Shown: positions 43,371 to 54,698 of the stretch, piece by piece
How the letters are laid out: each line of letters begins with the position of its first letter
Position numbering within the stretch: position 1 is the stretch's first letter
Source: Arachis hypogaea
Taxonomy: Eukaryota; Streptophyta; Magnoliopsida; Fabales; Fabaceae
Reading direction: 5' to 3'
NCBI RefSeq assembly: GCF_003086295.3
Contig: NC_092044.1
Location: 71,290,528-71,354,527 of the forward strand
DNA length: 64,000 nucleotides
The notes under the pieces: generated by a model
The model's database searches: none
What the model was told of the DNA's origin: nothing
What the model saw: only the letters and a program-made list of their open reading frames with translations
Made by a program: the position numbers and the translations under genes

Positions 43371-45086
43371 ATGGCAAGCACAAGCTTTAACAACAACAAC
43401 ACTAGCGAAGGTAACTCAACCGCTAGACCTCCTCTTTTTAGCGGAACAAATCACTCTTATTGGAAAAATAAGATGAGAATTTGGATCCGTTCTCAAGATG
43501 TGAGAATTTGGAAAGTGATTGAGAATGGAAATCACATTCCAACAAAGACAACAAGCGCTAAAGAAGGAGAAGTCTCCGTCTCAAAGCAAGTACCGAAAGG
43601 AGAAGATGAATATAGTGACGATGATTGGAAGAAAGTGGCAATGAATGATAAAGCCATCAACTTCATTCATTGTGCACTTAACGAGCATGATTATATGAAG
43701 ATCTCTACATGTGAAACCGCTAAAGAGATTTGGGATAAACTCCAAATCACTTACGAAGGAACCGACCACGTTAAAGAATCAAAGATATTTATGTTGGTTC
43801 ATGAATGGGAAAATTTTAAAATGAAAGATGAAGAGAGCATTGAAGAAGCTCTTGAAAGACTCTCCAAGATCTTCAACAATCTAAGCATGCTTGGCACAAA
43901 ATACAATGATAAACAAATTGTGACCAAGGTGCTTACAAGCCTTACACCAAAATGGAACTCCAAAGTGAACGCCATTGTGGAAGGAAGGCTCTATGATCAA
44001 CTTACATTTGATCAACTACGAGGTAATCTTCTCACCTATGAAATGACTATGCTAAATAGACAAAAAGGTGAAGAAAGCAAGAAGAAAAGTCTCGCCCTTA
44101 AAACAACATCACTGCAAGAAGAGAGTGATGATAATGAAGAAGAAGGAGATGAAGAATTTGCACTCTTATTAAAAAGATTCAATAAGTTTGCAATGAAGAA
44201 AAACTTCAAGAGCAAAACAAAGGTACCAAAATGCTATGAGTGTGGAGAAGTTGGACACATCAAACCCAATTGTCCAAAACTTCAAAAGGAGGACAAAAAC
44301 AAGAAATTTAAGAAGAAGGAGAAAGCATACATATCATGGGAGAACGAGGATGAATCCGACTCCGATAACGACGAGGTTGCAAATCTTTGCTTAATGGCAA
44401 GCGAAGAAAAGGTTAGTGATGACAACTTCACTTCTTTTAATTTACAAGATGAATATGATGCCTTACTTGAGGTGTACACAAAACTTACCCAAGATTATTC
44501 TCTCCTAAAGAAAAAGAATATGGATCTTTTAAAACAAAATGAGATGTTGAAAAACGAGAATATCAATCTTGGAAAAGATAAGTGTAGCACAAGTAGTGAT
44601 CCATACAAATCTTGTAAAATGCATGAAAATGAAATTACAAATCTTAAGAACACTTTAGCTAAGTTCAATGAATCTTCAAAGAATTTAGATAAAATGTTGA
44701 AAAACCAAAAGCATGTTCATAATAAGGAAGGTTTAGGTTTTGAAAAAGGAAAATTTAAAAATGCTAAAACTCCTATTAGGCAACCGCAAGCCCAAAAGGC
44801 AAGCATGCCTAAAAGGAATGAAGCCTTTAAACATCCTCCTCAACATGCTTCATTTAGAAATTATAATCACAATGCATATAGATCAAAAGATGTTGCATTT
44901 AGGAAACAACCTAGGCAACCATTTAGAAACATGCATAGGATGCATAATCCAAATGTCATATGTCATTATTGTAATAAAGTAGGTCATATAGCACCCGTAT
45001 GCTTTACTAGAATTAAACATATAAACTTTCGTAGTCAAGATACGAGATGGGCACCTTATGGGCATTATGCTCATACTAACCATTAA
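43371..45086 (+). CDS. gag: Copia Gag (571 aa)
   Basis: Starts MASTSFNNNNTSEGNSTARP. The UBN2/gag core spans about residues 20-240 (FSGTNHSYWKNKMRIWIRSQ, AKEIWDKLQITYEGTDHVKE, VTKVLTSLTPKWNSKV). A first CCHC knuckle (CYECGEVGHIKPNC) is near residue 290, a coiled coil follows, then a basic region and a second knuckle (CHYCNKVGHIAPVC) near residue 535. Two knuckles and a long C-terminal extension are typical of Sirevirus Gag. The frame ends in TAA at 45084. Pol follows in the same frame after two further stops. Confidence 0.92.
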   Translation: MASTSFNNNNTSEGNSTARPPLFSGTNHSYWKNKMRIWIRSQDVRIWKVIENGNHIPTKTTSAKEGEVSVSKQVPKGEDEYSDDDWKKVAMNDKAINFIHCALNEHDYMKISTCETAKEIWDKLQITYEGTDHVKESKIFMLVHEWENFKMKDEESIEEALERLSKIFNNLSMLGTKYNDKQIVTKVLTSLTPKWNSKVNAIVEGRLYDQLTFDQLRGNLLTYEMTMLNRQKGEESKKKSLALKTTSLQEESDDNEEEGDEEFALLLKRFNKFAMKKNFKSKTKVPKCYECGEVGHIKPNCPKLQKEDKNKKFKKKEKAYISWENEDESDSDNDEVANLCLMASEEKVSDDNFTSFNLQDEYDALLEVYTKLTQDYSLLKKKNMDLLKQNEMLKNENINLGKDKCSTSSDPYKSCKMHENEITNLKNTLAKFNESSKNLDKMLKNQKHVHNKEGLGFEKGKFKNAKTPIRQPQAQKASMPKRNEAFKHPPQHASFRNYNHNAYRSKDVAFRKQPRQPFRNMHRMHNPNVICHYCNKVGHIAPVCFTRIKHINFRSQDTRWAPYGHYAHTNH

Positions 45087-45137
45087 GGACCCAAATTCAC
45101 TTGGGTACCTAAATCCCAATTTTAAATTATTTTGTAG

Positions 45138-48100
45138 GTACGTGTTGGAGCTAAGGATACAAATTGGTATGTTGATAGTGGATGCTCCAAACACATGACC
45201 GGCGATGAATCAAAGTTCACCGCAATAGAGCCTACAAACGGAGGAAACGTGATCTATGGAGACAACAACACCGGCAAAGTAATCGGCGTTGGAAAAGTTG
45301 GTAAAAATCCTTCTACCTCCATAGATAATGTTATACTTGTCAAAGGTCTCAAACATAATCTCATTAGTGTTAGCCAACTTTGTGACAAAGGAAACTTAGT
45401 CACCTTTGATTCAAAATGTTGTTTGATAAAAAGGCAAGACACTAATGAAATTGTGCTAATTGGGCACCGTGTTGACAATGTATACATGATTAATCTAAAT
45501 GAAGTTTCCTCAAATGATGTGAAATGCCTTGTTAGTAAAAATGATGAAACTTGGTTATGGCATCGTAGAGTAGCTCATGCTAACATGGACCATCTTAACA
45601 AGTTGGTCTCTAAAGAGTTAGTAATTGGCTTACCAAAGCTACGTTTTGAAAAAGACGTCCTTTGCGACGCATGTCAAAAGGGAAAACAAGTAAAGGCCTC
45701 TTTTAAATCTAAAAACATTGTTTCAACAACAAGGCCATTACAACTTTTGCACATGGATTTATTTGGTCCTTCTAGGACTATGAGCTTTGGTGGCAATTAC
45801 TATGCTTTAGTTATTGTTGATGATTACTCTCGATTTACATGGACCTTGTTCCTAGCAAACAAGAGTGATGCATTTCGAGCATTCAAAAGATTAGCCAAAG
45901 TTATTCAAAATGAAAAGAATTTGCATATATCATCTATTAGAAGTGATCATGGTGGAGAATTTGAAAACAATCTTTTTAAAACTTTTTGTGAAGAAAATGG
46001 CATTGAGCATAATTTTTCCTCTCCTAGAACACCACAACAAAATGGTGTGGTTGAAAGGAAAAATCGTCATTTAGAAGAAATGGCGAGAACTATGCTCAAT
46101 GAGGCTAATATTCCTAAGTACTTTTGGGCGGATGCGGTTAGTACCGCGTGTTATGTTATGAATAGGATTATCATTCGACCTATTCTTAAGAAAACACCGT
46201 ACGAATTGTACAAAGGAAGAAAGCCAAATATTTCCCACCTTCACGTCTTTGGTTGTAAATGCTTTATTCTAAATAATGGAAAAGATAACTTAGGCAAATT
46301 TGATGCTAAGGCTGATGAAGGAATCTTCTTAGGCTACTCTTTAACTAGCAAAGCTTTTAGAGTATATAATAAACGCATCATGACTATGGAAGAAAGTATT
46401 CATGTCGCTTTTGATGAAACTAACCGTTGTTGTGCTAGAAAAGATTTTGATGAAAATGTAGAAAACTTTGATTCACTAAATTTGAATGGTGAAGACAAAG
46501 AAAAAGATTTAAATGAAGCCTCTACAAGCTCAACAAAGGATAGTGTTCAAGTTGAAGAAATTGAACCATCACAAGCACAAATAAATGCACTTCCAAAGGA
46601 TTGGCGTACTTCAAAGGATCATCCTCTAGACAACGTCATTGGTGATATTTCGAAAGGGGTAACAACTCGATCCACTTTTAGAAATTTATTTGCATATAGT
46701 GCTTTTGTTTCTCAAATTGAACCATCTACCATTGAGTCCGCAATTGATGATGAACATTGGGCTATGTCAATGCAAGAGGAGCTTAACCAATTCAAACGAA
46801 ATGACGTTTGGGAATTGGTGCCTAAACCAAGTAATCAAACAATTGTAGGAACAAAATGGGTTTTTAGAAATAAACTCGATGAAAATGGTACAATTGTTAG
46901 AAACAAAGCTAGATTAGTAGCTAAAGGTTATAATCAAAAGGAAGGCATTGATTATGACGAAACTTATGCTCCCGTAGCTAGATTAGAAGCAATTAGGATG
47001 TTACTTGCTTTTGCATCCTCTTATAACTTCAAACTTTATCAAATGGATGTTAAGAGTGCCTTTCTTAATGGTTTCATTCAAGAAGAAGTATATGTTGAAC
47101 AACCTCCCGGTTTTGAGGATTATGAAAATCCTAATCATGTTTTTAAACTCAAGAAAGCTCTTTATGGTCTTAAACAAGCTCCAAGAGCTTGGTATGAACG
47201 TTTGAGCAAGTTTTTAATAGAAAAGGGTTTTAGAAGAGGGAAGGTTGATACAACTTTATTTATCTTGATTGAAAACAAAAACATCCTTTTGGTACAAGTT
47301 TACGTCGATGACATAATATTTGGTTCAACTAATCACTTTGCAAGTTTTTCTCAAACCTCATGCAAAGTGAATTTGAAATGTCCATGATGGGCGAACTCAA
47401 CTTCTTCCTTGGTCTTCAAATCAAACAAGGAAAAGAAGGAACTTTCGTTAGCCAAACCAAATATTGCAATGAATTTCTCAAAAGATTTGGAATGGACAAT
47501 GCTAAGGCAATGGACACACCAATGAGCACTACTTGCTACCTTGACAAAGATGAACAAGGTAAAAGCATAGATGTAAAGAAGTATAGAGGCATGATAGGAT
47601 CATTACTTTATCTAACGGCAAGTAGGCCAGATATCATGTTTAGTGTATGCATGTGTGCGAGATACCAAGCTAATCCTAAGGAATCTCACTTAAGTGCGGT
47701 GAAAAGGATTATGAAGTATCTCATAGGAACATTAAATGTTGGATTGTGGTATCCGAAAGGATCCACTTGTGATTTGATTGGTTATTCCGATTCCGATTTT
47801 GCCGGTTGCAAATTGGATAGGAAAAGCACTAGCGGCACTTGTCACTTGCTAGGAAACTCTCTTGTTTCATGGCATAGTAAGAAACAAGTAAGTGTATCCT
47901 TGTCTACCGCCGAAGCCGAGTATGTAGCCGCCGGTAGTTGTTGCGCCCAAATTTTATGGATGAAACAACAACTTGTGGACTATGGACTCATGCTTGATCA
48001 CATTCCTATCAAATGTGATAATACTAGTGCAATAAATTTAACCAAGAATCCGGTTCAACATTCAAGAACCAAGCATATTGAGATTAGACATCACTTCATA

Positions 48101-48247
48101 AGAGACCATGTTCAAAAGGGTGATGTGGTTATTGAATTTGTCGAAACTAGTAAACAACTAGCGGACATCTTCACTAAACCTTTATGTAAAGAAAGTTTTT
48201 TTAACATCCAAAATGAACTTGGTATCTTGGATTCTAATCTAATATGA
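45138..48247 (+). pseudogene. pol: Copia Pol (protease, integrase, RT, RNase H), one frameshift
   Basis: The protease active site [12 protein letters not shown] (45171-45200) lies upstream of the first Met (45195), so the ORF is not expressed from that Met. Integrase has [15 protein letters not shown]...CDACQKGK and the triad Asp (HMDLFGP), Asp (SDHGGEF) and Glu (GVVERKNRH). RT has [25 protein letters not shown] and the active site [10 protein letters not shown] (47301-). A one-base shift near 47340 then moves the frame to 47360-48247, which holds the RT end (ELNFFLGLQIKQ) and RNase H (GYSDSDFAGCKLDRKSTSG, STAEAEYVAA, NPVQHSRTKHIEIRHH). The residues are otherwise well preserved. Confidence 0.9.
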
Positions 48248-48852
48248 TTTGTTTGAATTCATTGTATTTATATTGCTATTTTTGTATCTCTTACTAACTT
48301 AAGCATTGGAGATATCCAATTAGCCATTGTTTTGTAGGTTTATGAGTTGATGAATGAGTGATTAATCTTGAGGTAGATTGAAGAATTTGAAGATTATAAA
48401 CAATGGAGGATCAACAAATTGAAGTTTATAATGGTTTAAGTGAGTATATACATGATGGAACTCAAAGGATTGAAGAAAGAACCACCAAAGGATGAAAATT
48501 TGGTGATTTTGGGCAAAATGATGCATGTTGCATCGATGCAACCAAGCTTTGCATCGATGCAAAGCACACAACGTGCTATGTGCATCGATGCAAAGCCTAT
48601 TGCATCGATGCAAACACGACCAAATTGCACAAAAATACGTGAATTTGGCATTTTTGAGCAACAAAACCCCACTTTTTCATCATCTTCAACCTCACAACTC
48701 ATATCCCCACATTCAAACCTCCATAACCTCCAAAACAAGCTCACATATAGCTTCATACAACTCACAAAACTTTGATACCCACTACAAACAAATTACATAT
48801 TTGAAGTCCCCACATTCTCCTCTAGAAAACCCATAAAACAAAATCATCCACA
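48248..48852 (+). other. Spacer between copia pol and its accessory ORF
   Basis: No gene. It contains the palindromic array 48528-48614 and a TATA-like CATATAG at 48735-48741, about 110 nt before the aORF ATG. The last 150 bases are AC-rich like a plant 5' UTR. Confidence 0.65.
48528..48614. repeat. Copia internal palindromic array upstream of the aORF (4 copies)
   Basis: The words are TTGCATCGATGCAA, TTTGCATCGATGCAAA, GTGCATCGATGCAAA and TTGCATCGATGCAAA, the same word as in the LTR (42229-42387). It lies between pol and the aORF, as in gypsy families A and B. Confidence 0.93.
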
Positions 48853-48996
48853 ATGCCTAGAATCAAGAGAACCATCAAGAAGTCAAAAGGCTCTTCAAGT
48901 GTGATTCCACCTCCAAATGATCATCCTTTGGCAAGGTACTTTGCTTCTAATGAAGATCTTCAATTCTATGAGGCAAGGCTCGCCGGAAAGGAAATT
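48853..48996 (+). CDS. Accessory ORF of the copia element, N-terminal 48 codons before the gap
   Basis: MPRIKRTIKKSKGSSSVIPP then HPLARYFASNEDLQFYEARL, up to the N gap. The basic Ser-rich start and the R(Y/F)F.S....FYE...K.I pattern match the gypsy aORF of E1c (RFISKVHQDHFYEVVAKKKV). In Sireviruses this place is held by an envelope-like ORF. Here the sequence resembles the 'putative plant transposon protein' aORFs instead. Most of the gene is hidden by the gap. Confidence 0.6.
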
Positions 48997-49996
48997 NNNN
49001 NNNNNNNNNNNNNNNNNNNNNNNNNNNNNNNNNNNNNNNNNNNNNNNNNNNNNNNNNNNNNNNNNNNNNNNNNNNNNNNNNNNNNNNNNNNNNNNNNNNN
49101 NNNNNNNNNNNNNNNNNNNNNNNNNNNNNNNNNNNNNNNNNNNNNNNNNNNNNNNNNNNNNNNNNNNNNNNNNNNNNNNNNNNNNNNNNNNNNNNNNNNN
49201 NNNNNNNNNNNNNNNNNNNNNNNNNNNNNNNNNNNNNNNNNNNNNNNNNNNNNNNNNNNNNNNNNNNNNNNNNNNNNNNNNNNNNNNNNNNNNNNNNNNN
49301 NNNNNNNNNNNNNNNNNNNNNNNNNNNNNNNNNNNNNNNNNNNNNNNNNNNNNNNNNNNNNNNNNNNNNNNNNNNNNNNNNNNNNNNNNNNNNNNNNNNN
49401 NNNNNNNNNNNNNNNNNNNNNNNNNNNNNNNNNNNNNNNNNNNNNNNNNNNNNNNNNNNNNNNNNNNNNNNNNNNNNNNNNNNNNNNNNNNNNNNNNNNN
49501 NNNNNNNNNNNNNNNNNNNNNNNNNNNNNNNNNNNNNNNNNNNNNNNNNNNNNNNNNNNNNNNNNNNNNNNNNNNNNNNNNNNNNNNNNNNNNNNNNNNN
49601 NNNNNNNNNNNNNNNNNNNNNNNNNNNNNNNNNNNNNNNNNNNNNNNNNNNNNNNNNNNNNNNNNNNNNNNNNNNNNNNNNNNNNNNNNNNNNNNNNNNN
49701 NNNNNNNNNNNNNNNNNNNNNNNNNNNNNNNNNNNNNNNNNNNNNNNNNNNNNNNNNNNNNNNNNNNNNNNNNNNNNNNNNNNNNNNNNNNNNNNNNNNN
49801 NNNNNNNNNNNNNNNNNNNNNNNNNNNNNNNNNNNNNNNNNNNNNNNNNNNNNNNNNNNNNNNNNNNNNNNNNNNNNNNNNNNNNNNNNNNNNNNNNNNN
49901 NNNNNNNNNNNNNNNNNNNNNNNNNNNNNNNNNNNNNNNNNNNNNNNNNNNNNNNNNNNNNNNNNNNNNNNNNNNNNNNNNNNNNNNNNNNNNNNN
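48997..49996. other. Assembly gap, exactly 1000 N
   Basis: The round length suggests a scaffold gap of unknown true size. It hides most of the copia aORF, the copia PPT and the start of the 3' LTR, including that LTR's palindromic array. Confidence 0.98.
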
Positions 49997-50390
49997 AGGA
50001 TACATAGTCGGTGAGGATACGATGAGCGATAATTTATACGCTTTTTGGCATTGTTTTTAGGTAGTTTTTAGTAAGTTTGAGCTACTTTTAGGGATGTTTT
50101 CATTAGTTTTTATGTTAAATTCACATTTCTGGACTTTACTATGAGTTTGTGTGTTTTCTGTGATTTTAGGTAAATTCTGGCTGAAATTGAGGGACTTGAG
50201 CAAAACTCTGAAGAAGGCTGACAAAAGGACTGCTGATGCTGTTGGAATCTGACCTTCCTGCACTCGAAATGGATTTTCTGGAGCTACAGAACTCCAATTG
50301 GCGCGCTCTCAACGGCGTTGGAAAGTAGACATCCAGAGCTTTCCAGCAATATATAATAGTCCATACTTTATTCGAAGAATGACGACGTAA

Positions 50391-50502
50391 CTTGGCGTTG
50401 AACGCCAAGTACAAGCTGCTGTCTGGAGTTAAACGCCAGAAAAACGTCATGATCCGGAGTTGAACGCCCAAAACACGTCATAACTCGGAGTTCAACTCCA
50501 AG
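50391..50502. repeat. Palindromic array in the solo LTR
   Basis: The words are CTTGGCGTTGAACGCCAAG, CTGGAGTTAAACGCCAG, CGGAGTTGAACGCCC and CGGAGTTCAACTCCAAG. The last lies about 110 bp before the TATA box. Confidence 0.88.
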
Positions 50503-50614
50503 AGAAGCCTCATCTCGTGGATTAATCAAGCTCAGCCCAACATACACCAAGTGGGCCCGGAAGTGGATTTATGCATCAATTACTTACTCATGTAAACCCT
50601 AGGAGCTAGTTTAT

Positions 50615-50623
50615 TATAAATAG
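50615..50623 (+). promoter_or_regulatory. TATA box of the family-A LTR (solo copy)
   Basis: TATAAATAG, the clearest example in the family. It places the palindromic array in U3 just upstream of the core promoter. Confidence 0.7.
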
Positions 50624-52218
50624 AACATTTATCTATTGTATTAGATGTCTTTGATCATTCGGTCTTGTGACCACATAGGGGCTGGCCATTCGGCCATGCC
50701 TGAACCCTTTACTTATGTATTTTCAACGGTGGAGTTTCTGCACACCATAGATTAAGGGTGTGGAGCTCTGCTGTACCTCAAGTATTAATGCAATTCTATT
50801 TTCTTTTATTCAAATCTCTCTTATTCTTATTCCAAGATATTCATTCGTACCCAAGAACATGATGAATGTGATGATAAGTAACCCTCATTATCATTCTCAC
50901 TCATGAACGCACGTGATTGACAACCACTTCCGTTCTACATGCAACAGAGCTTGAATGTGTATCTCTTAGATTCCCCAACAGAATCTTCGTGGTATAAGTT
51001 AGATAGATGGCGGCATTCATGAGGATCCAGAAAGTCTAAACCTTGTCTGTGGTATTCCGAGTAGGACTCTATGATTGAATGACTGTGACGAGCTTCAAAC
51101 TCCTGAAGGCTGGGCGTGATGACAAGCACAAAAGAATCAAGGGATTCTATTCCAACCTGATTGAGAACCGACAGATGATTAGCCGTGCTGTGACAGAGCA
51201 TAGGAACGTTTTCACTGAGAGGATGGGATGTAGCCATTGACAACGGTGATGCCCTACATACAGCTTGCCATGGAAAAGAGTAAGAAGGATTGAGTTAAAG
51301 CAGTGGGAAAGCAGGCGTTCTTGAGCCATACAACATCTCCATATGCTTATCTGAAATTCCCACCAATGAATCTGCATAAGTATTCTATCCCTTTTAGTAT
51401 TTCATCTTTTTATTGTTTATTTGAATCTAATTAAGTATCATGTTTAAATCCGCCTGACTGAGATTTGCAAGGTGACCATAGCTTGCTTCATACCAACAAT
51501 CTCTGTGGATTCGACCCTTACTCACGTAAGGTTTATTACTTGGACGACCCAGTACACTTGCTGGTTAGTTGAACGGAGTTGTGAATTGAACCAGAGACAC
51601 AATAGTTTTTGTGTACATACCAAAGAGCCAATATTGTTGATCTCAATTTCGTCCACCAGATACCAAAGAGGTATACTAAGTACTCAAGGCAAATCTTAGA
51701 GAAGGTATCTTTAAGTGGAGTGGGTTAGTATACGAGTGGTGATCATATACCGTGAGGTGTTAGAAACTAAGAACTCGGATTGTAAAAGGTTTTGCGCGAG
51801 CACCTTGAAGCTTGGCAATAGTGGAACTTCTCAATTGCGATTGAGAAAGAAAGTGGACGTAGGACAAGGATTGTGCCGAACCACTCTAAATAGCGTTTGC
51901 ATCTCTCCAAACTCATCTCTTCAATATTATTGTCTTTTACCTTTGAGCAAATAAATTGTGATCGAAAAGTAGCTTCGTAAGTACTTAAGGAGTAGCTTAA
52001 GTCCGATTGGTGAAAAGCTTGATCAATTTATTTGAGTTGGTGTCTATTGGAAAGTAAAAGCTCCTTATAAATGCTTAGCAATTGAGTTAAGCTCTTGGAA
52101 AAATACTAGTACAATAACACTTTTGTATATTGTCTTTAACTTTAGCAAAAAAAAAAGATTCATTGTTGTTGCAATACTCAATTCACCCCCTCTTGAGTAA
52201 TTGTGCATAGGTTCTACA

Positions 52219-53108
52219 GCCAGTATGGCATTCAGAGTATCAATCTCAAGGACTCCTTTCTTCTGAGTCATCTCATTATTCACAGGATTTCTTTCAGAAG
52301 TATACATGAACTGGTTATTTGAAACCATCTCAATGAGTTCCTTGGCTTCTGCAAGGGTTTTCTTCAGATGAAGAGGTCCACCAGCAGAGTGGTCCAATGA
52401 CATCTTGGACAATTCAGACAGACCATCATAGAATATACATAAGATGTTCCATTCTGAAAGTATGTCAGAAGGACACCTTCTGATCAATTGCTTGTATCTT
52501 TCCCGAGCTTCATAGAAGGATTCACCTTCCTTCTGTCTAAAAGTTTGGACTTCTACTCTAAGCTTGCTCATCTTTTGAGGTGGAAAGAATTTGGCCAAGA
52601 AAGCATTGACCAACTTTTCCCAAGAGTTCAGACTTTCCCTAGGTTGTGAGTCCAACCATATCCTAGCTTTGTCTCTTACAGCAAAGGGGAAAAGCTTAAG
52701 TCTGTAGACCTCGGGATCAACCCCATTCGTCTTAACAGTGTCACAGATTTGCAAGAATTCAGCTAAGAACTGATGAGGATCTTCCAATGGATGTCCATAA
52801 AACTTGTAATTCTGCTGCATTAGAGAAACTAATTGAGGCTTAAGCTCAAAGTTGTTTGCTCCAATTGCAGAAATTGAGATGCTTCTTCCATAGAAGTTAG
52901 AAGTTGGTGCAGTAAAGTCACCAAGCATCTTCCTTGCATCTCCACTATTATTCTCAGGTTCGGCTGCCATGTCTGCCTCTTTTTCAAAATTTGCTGTAAG
53001 GTCCTCTCCGGAGTGTTGTGCTTTAGCTTCTCTTAGCTTCCTCTTCAAAGTCCTTTCGGGTTCAGGATCAGCTTCAACAAGAATGTCTTTATCCCTGTTC
53101 CTTCTCAT
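52219..53108 (-). pseudogene. gag: Gag N-terminus of G1 (right part of the split ORF)
   Basis: Starts MRRNRDKDILVEADPEPERT at 53108 and runs without a stop through the gag core (DPHQFLAEFLQICDTVKTNG, SLNSWEKLVNAFLAKFFPPQ) to EIDTLNAILA. There it is broken by the copia element, and the open frame continues for some 50 codons into the LTR as nonsense. The other half is at 40407-41799. It is closely similar to E1-1 gag. Confidence 0.9.
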
Positions 53109-54672
53109 ATAAAAAAGAAGAGAACAAAGAGAGTAGTGAAATCCTCTATGTCACAGTATAGAGATTTCTTTATGTGTCAGAAGAAAAGAAAAATAGAAGA
53201 ATGAGGTAGAGAGAGAATAAGAAGAATTCGAACACAAAGAGAGGGAGAGGGTTCGAATTATTAGATGAGTAGAAGAGAAATGTTAGTAAATAAATAAAAT
53301 AAATAGAAAGAGATGAGAGAGAGTATTCGAATTTTAAGAAGAGGGAAAAGAAAATGTTTTTATTTTTATTTAATTAATTAAGTTAGTTTCGAAAATTCGA
53401 AAAAAAATAAGAAAATAAAAAACTAAAACAATTAGTTAATTAAAAAGATTTTTGAAAAAGTGGTTAGTGATTTTTGAAAATTAGAAGTGGAAATGTAGTT
53501 AGGTGGTTTTGAAAAAGATAAGAAATAGTAAACTTTTTAAAATTAAAACAAACAAGTCAAGTAGTTAGTTGAAAAAGATTTGAAAATAAATTTTAAAAAG
53601 ATAAGAAGTTAGAAAAAGATTTTGAAATTAAAATTTTTAAAAAGATATGATTGAAATTTATTTTGAAAAAGAATTGAAAAAGAAATTAAAATGATTTGAT
53701 TTTTAAAATTAAAGTTGATGACTTGACTAACAAGAAACTAAAAGATATGATTCTAGAATTCAAAGATTGAACCTTTCTTAACAAGAAAGTAACAAACTTG
53801 AAAATTTTGAATCAAAACATTAATTGTTAGCAAGGATTTTCGAAAATATTAAATAAAAATAAGAAAAAGATTTTTGAAAAATTAGTTTTAAAATTTTTGA
53901 AAACATTAAAAGAAAAAAGAAAAAGATTTTGAAAAATTTTAAGAATGAAATTCGAAAATCATAAAAAAAATGAAAAATAATTGATTTTGAAAAAGATTTG
54001 AAAAGATAAAGTTTTTAAATTGAAATTTTGACTTGACTAACAAGAAACAACTAAATTTTAAAAATTTTTGACCAAGTCAACTCAAAATTTCAAAAATTAT
54101 GAGAAGAATAAGGAAAAAGATATTTTTTTATTTTTGAATTTTTATGAGGAGAGAGAAAAATAATAAAATGAAACAAAACATAAAAATTTAAGATCAAAAC
54201 AAATAATGCATGCAAGAACACTTTGAATGTCAAGATGAACACCAAGAACACTTTGAAGATCATGATGAACATCAAGAACATACTTTTGAAAATTTTTAAG
54301 AAAAGAAAGACATGCAATATACCAAACTTAAAAACTTTTGTACTAGGGACACTAACAATTCGAAAATGCACTAGAAAAACAAGAAAAGACACAAAACAAG
54401 AAAGATTAAAGATCAAACAAGTAAAATCATCAAGAACAACTTGAAGATCAAAGAAGAACACAATGCATGAATTTTCGAAAATCTAAGAAAAATTAAAAAC
54501 ATGCAGTTGACACCAAACTTAAAATTTGACACTAGACTCAAACAAGAAACACAAAATTTTTTGGTTTTATGATTTTATTAATTTTTTTTGAAAAGAAAAT
54601 AAAGGTTGAAACAAGAAAGAAGGTTACCTAATCTAAGCAACAAGATGAACCGTCAGTTGTCCAAACTCGAAT
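53109..54672 (-). other. 5' leader of G1
   Basis: A/T low-complexity sequence, homologous to the E1-1 leader, with PPT-like motifs at 54320-54330 and 54511-54524. No palindromic array is found where E1-1 has one, and no gene is seen. Confidence 0.7.
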
Positions 54673-54691
54673 AATCCCCGACAACAGTGCC
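54673..54691 (-). other. Decayed primer binding site of G1
   Basis: The plus strand AATCCCCGACAACAGTGCCA keeps the tRNA-Asp-like pattern, with changes at CpG sites (CGGC to CGAC, CGGCGCCA to CAGTGCCA). Confidence 0.75.
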
Positions 54692-54698
54692 AAAAACT

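Larger units (their letters stand above)
50016..51663 (+). mobile_element. Family-A solo LTR with TSD GATAC
   Basis: GATAC at 50016-50020 and 51659-51663 flanks an LTR of 1638 bp (50021-51658), starting GATGAGCGATAATTTATACGC and ending TCGTCCACCA. No internal sequence is present, so the two LTRs recombined after insertion. Palindromic array at 50391-50502, TATA box at 50615-50623. Confidence 0.92.
49997..52218 (+). repeat. 3' LTR of the copia element, split by a solo LTR
   Basis: 49997-50020 matches 5' LTR sequence around 42730-42756, and 51664-52218 matches the rest to 43316. The differences seen are one substitution (TATCTTTAAG for TATCTCTAAG) and shorter A and C runs. The break at GATAC is the insertion site of the family-A solo LTR. 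Confidence 0.9.
41800..52223 (+). mobile_element. Ty1-copia (Sirevirus-like) element with TSD GCCAG
   Basis: GCCAG at 41800-41804 and 52219-52223 flanks the element. The order is 5' LTR (41805-43316), PBS, gag, pol, palindromic array, aORF, assembly gap and 3' LTR (visible at 49997-50020 and 51664-52218). The visible LTR parts differ at only a few positions, so it is the youngest large element here. The long gag, pol order PR-INT-RT-RH and extra 3' ORF fit the Sirevirus/SIRE lineage (inference). Confidence 0.93.
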
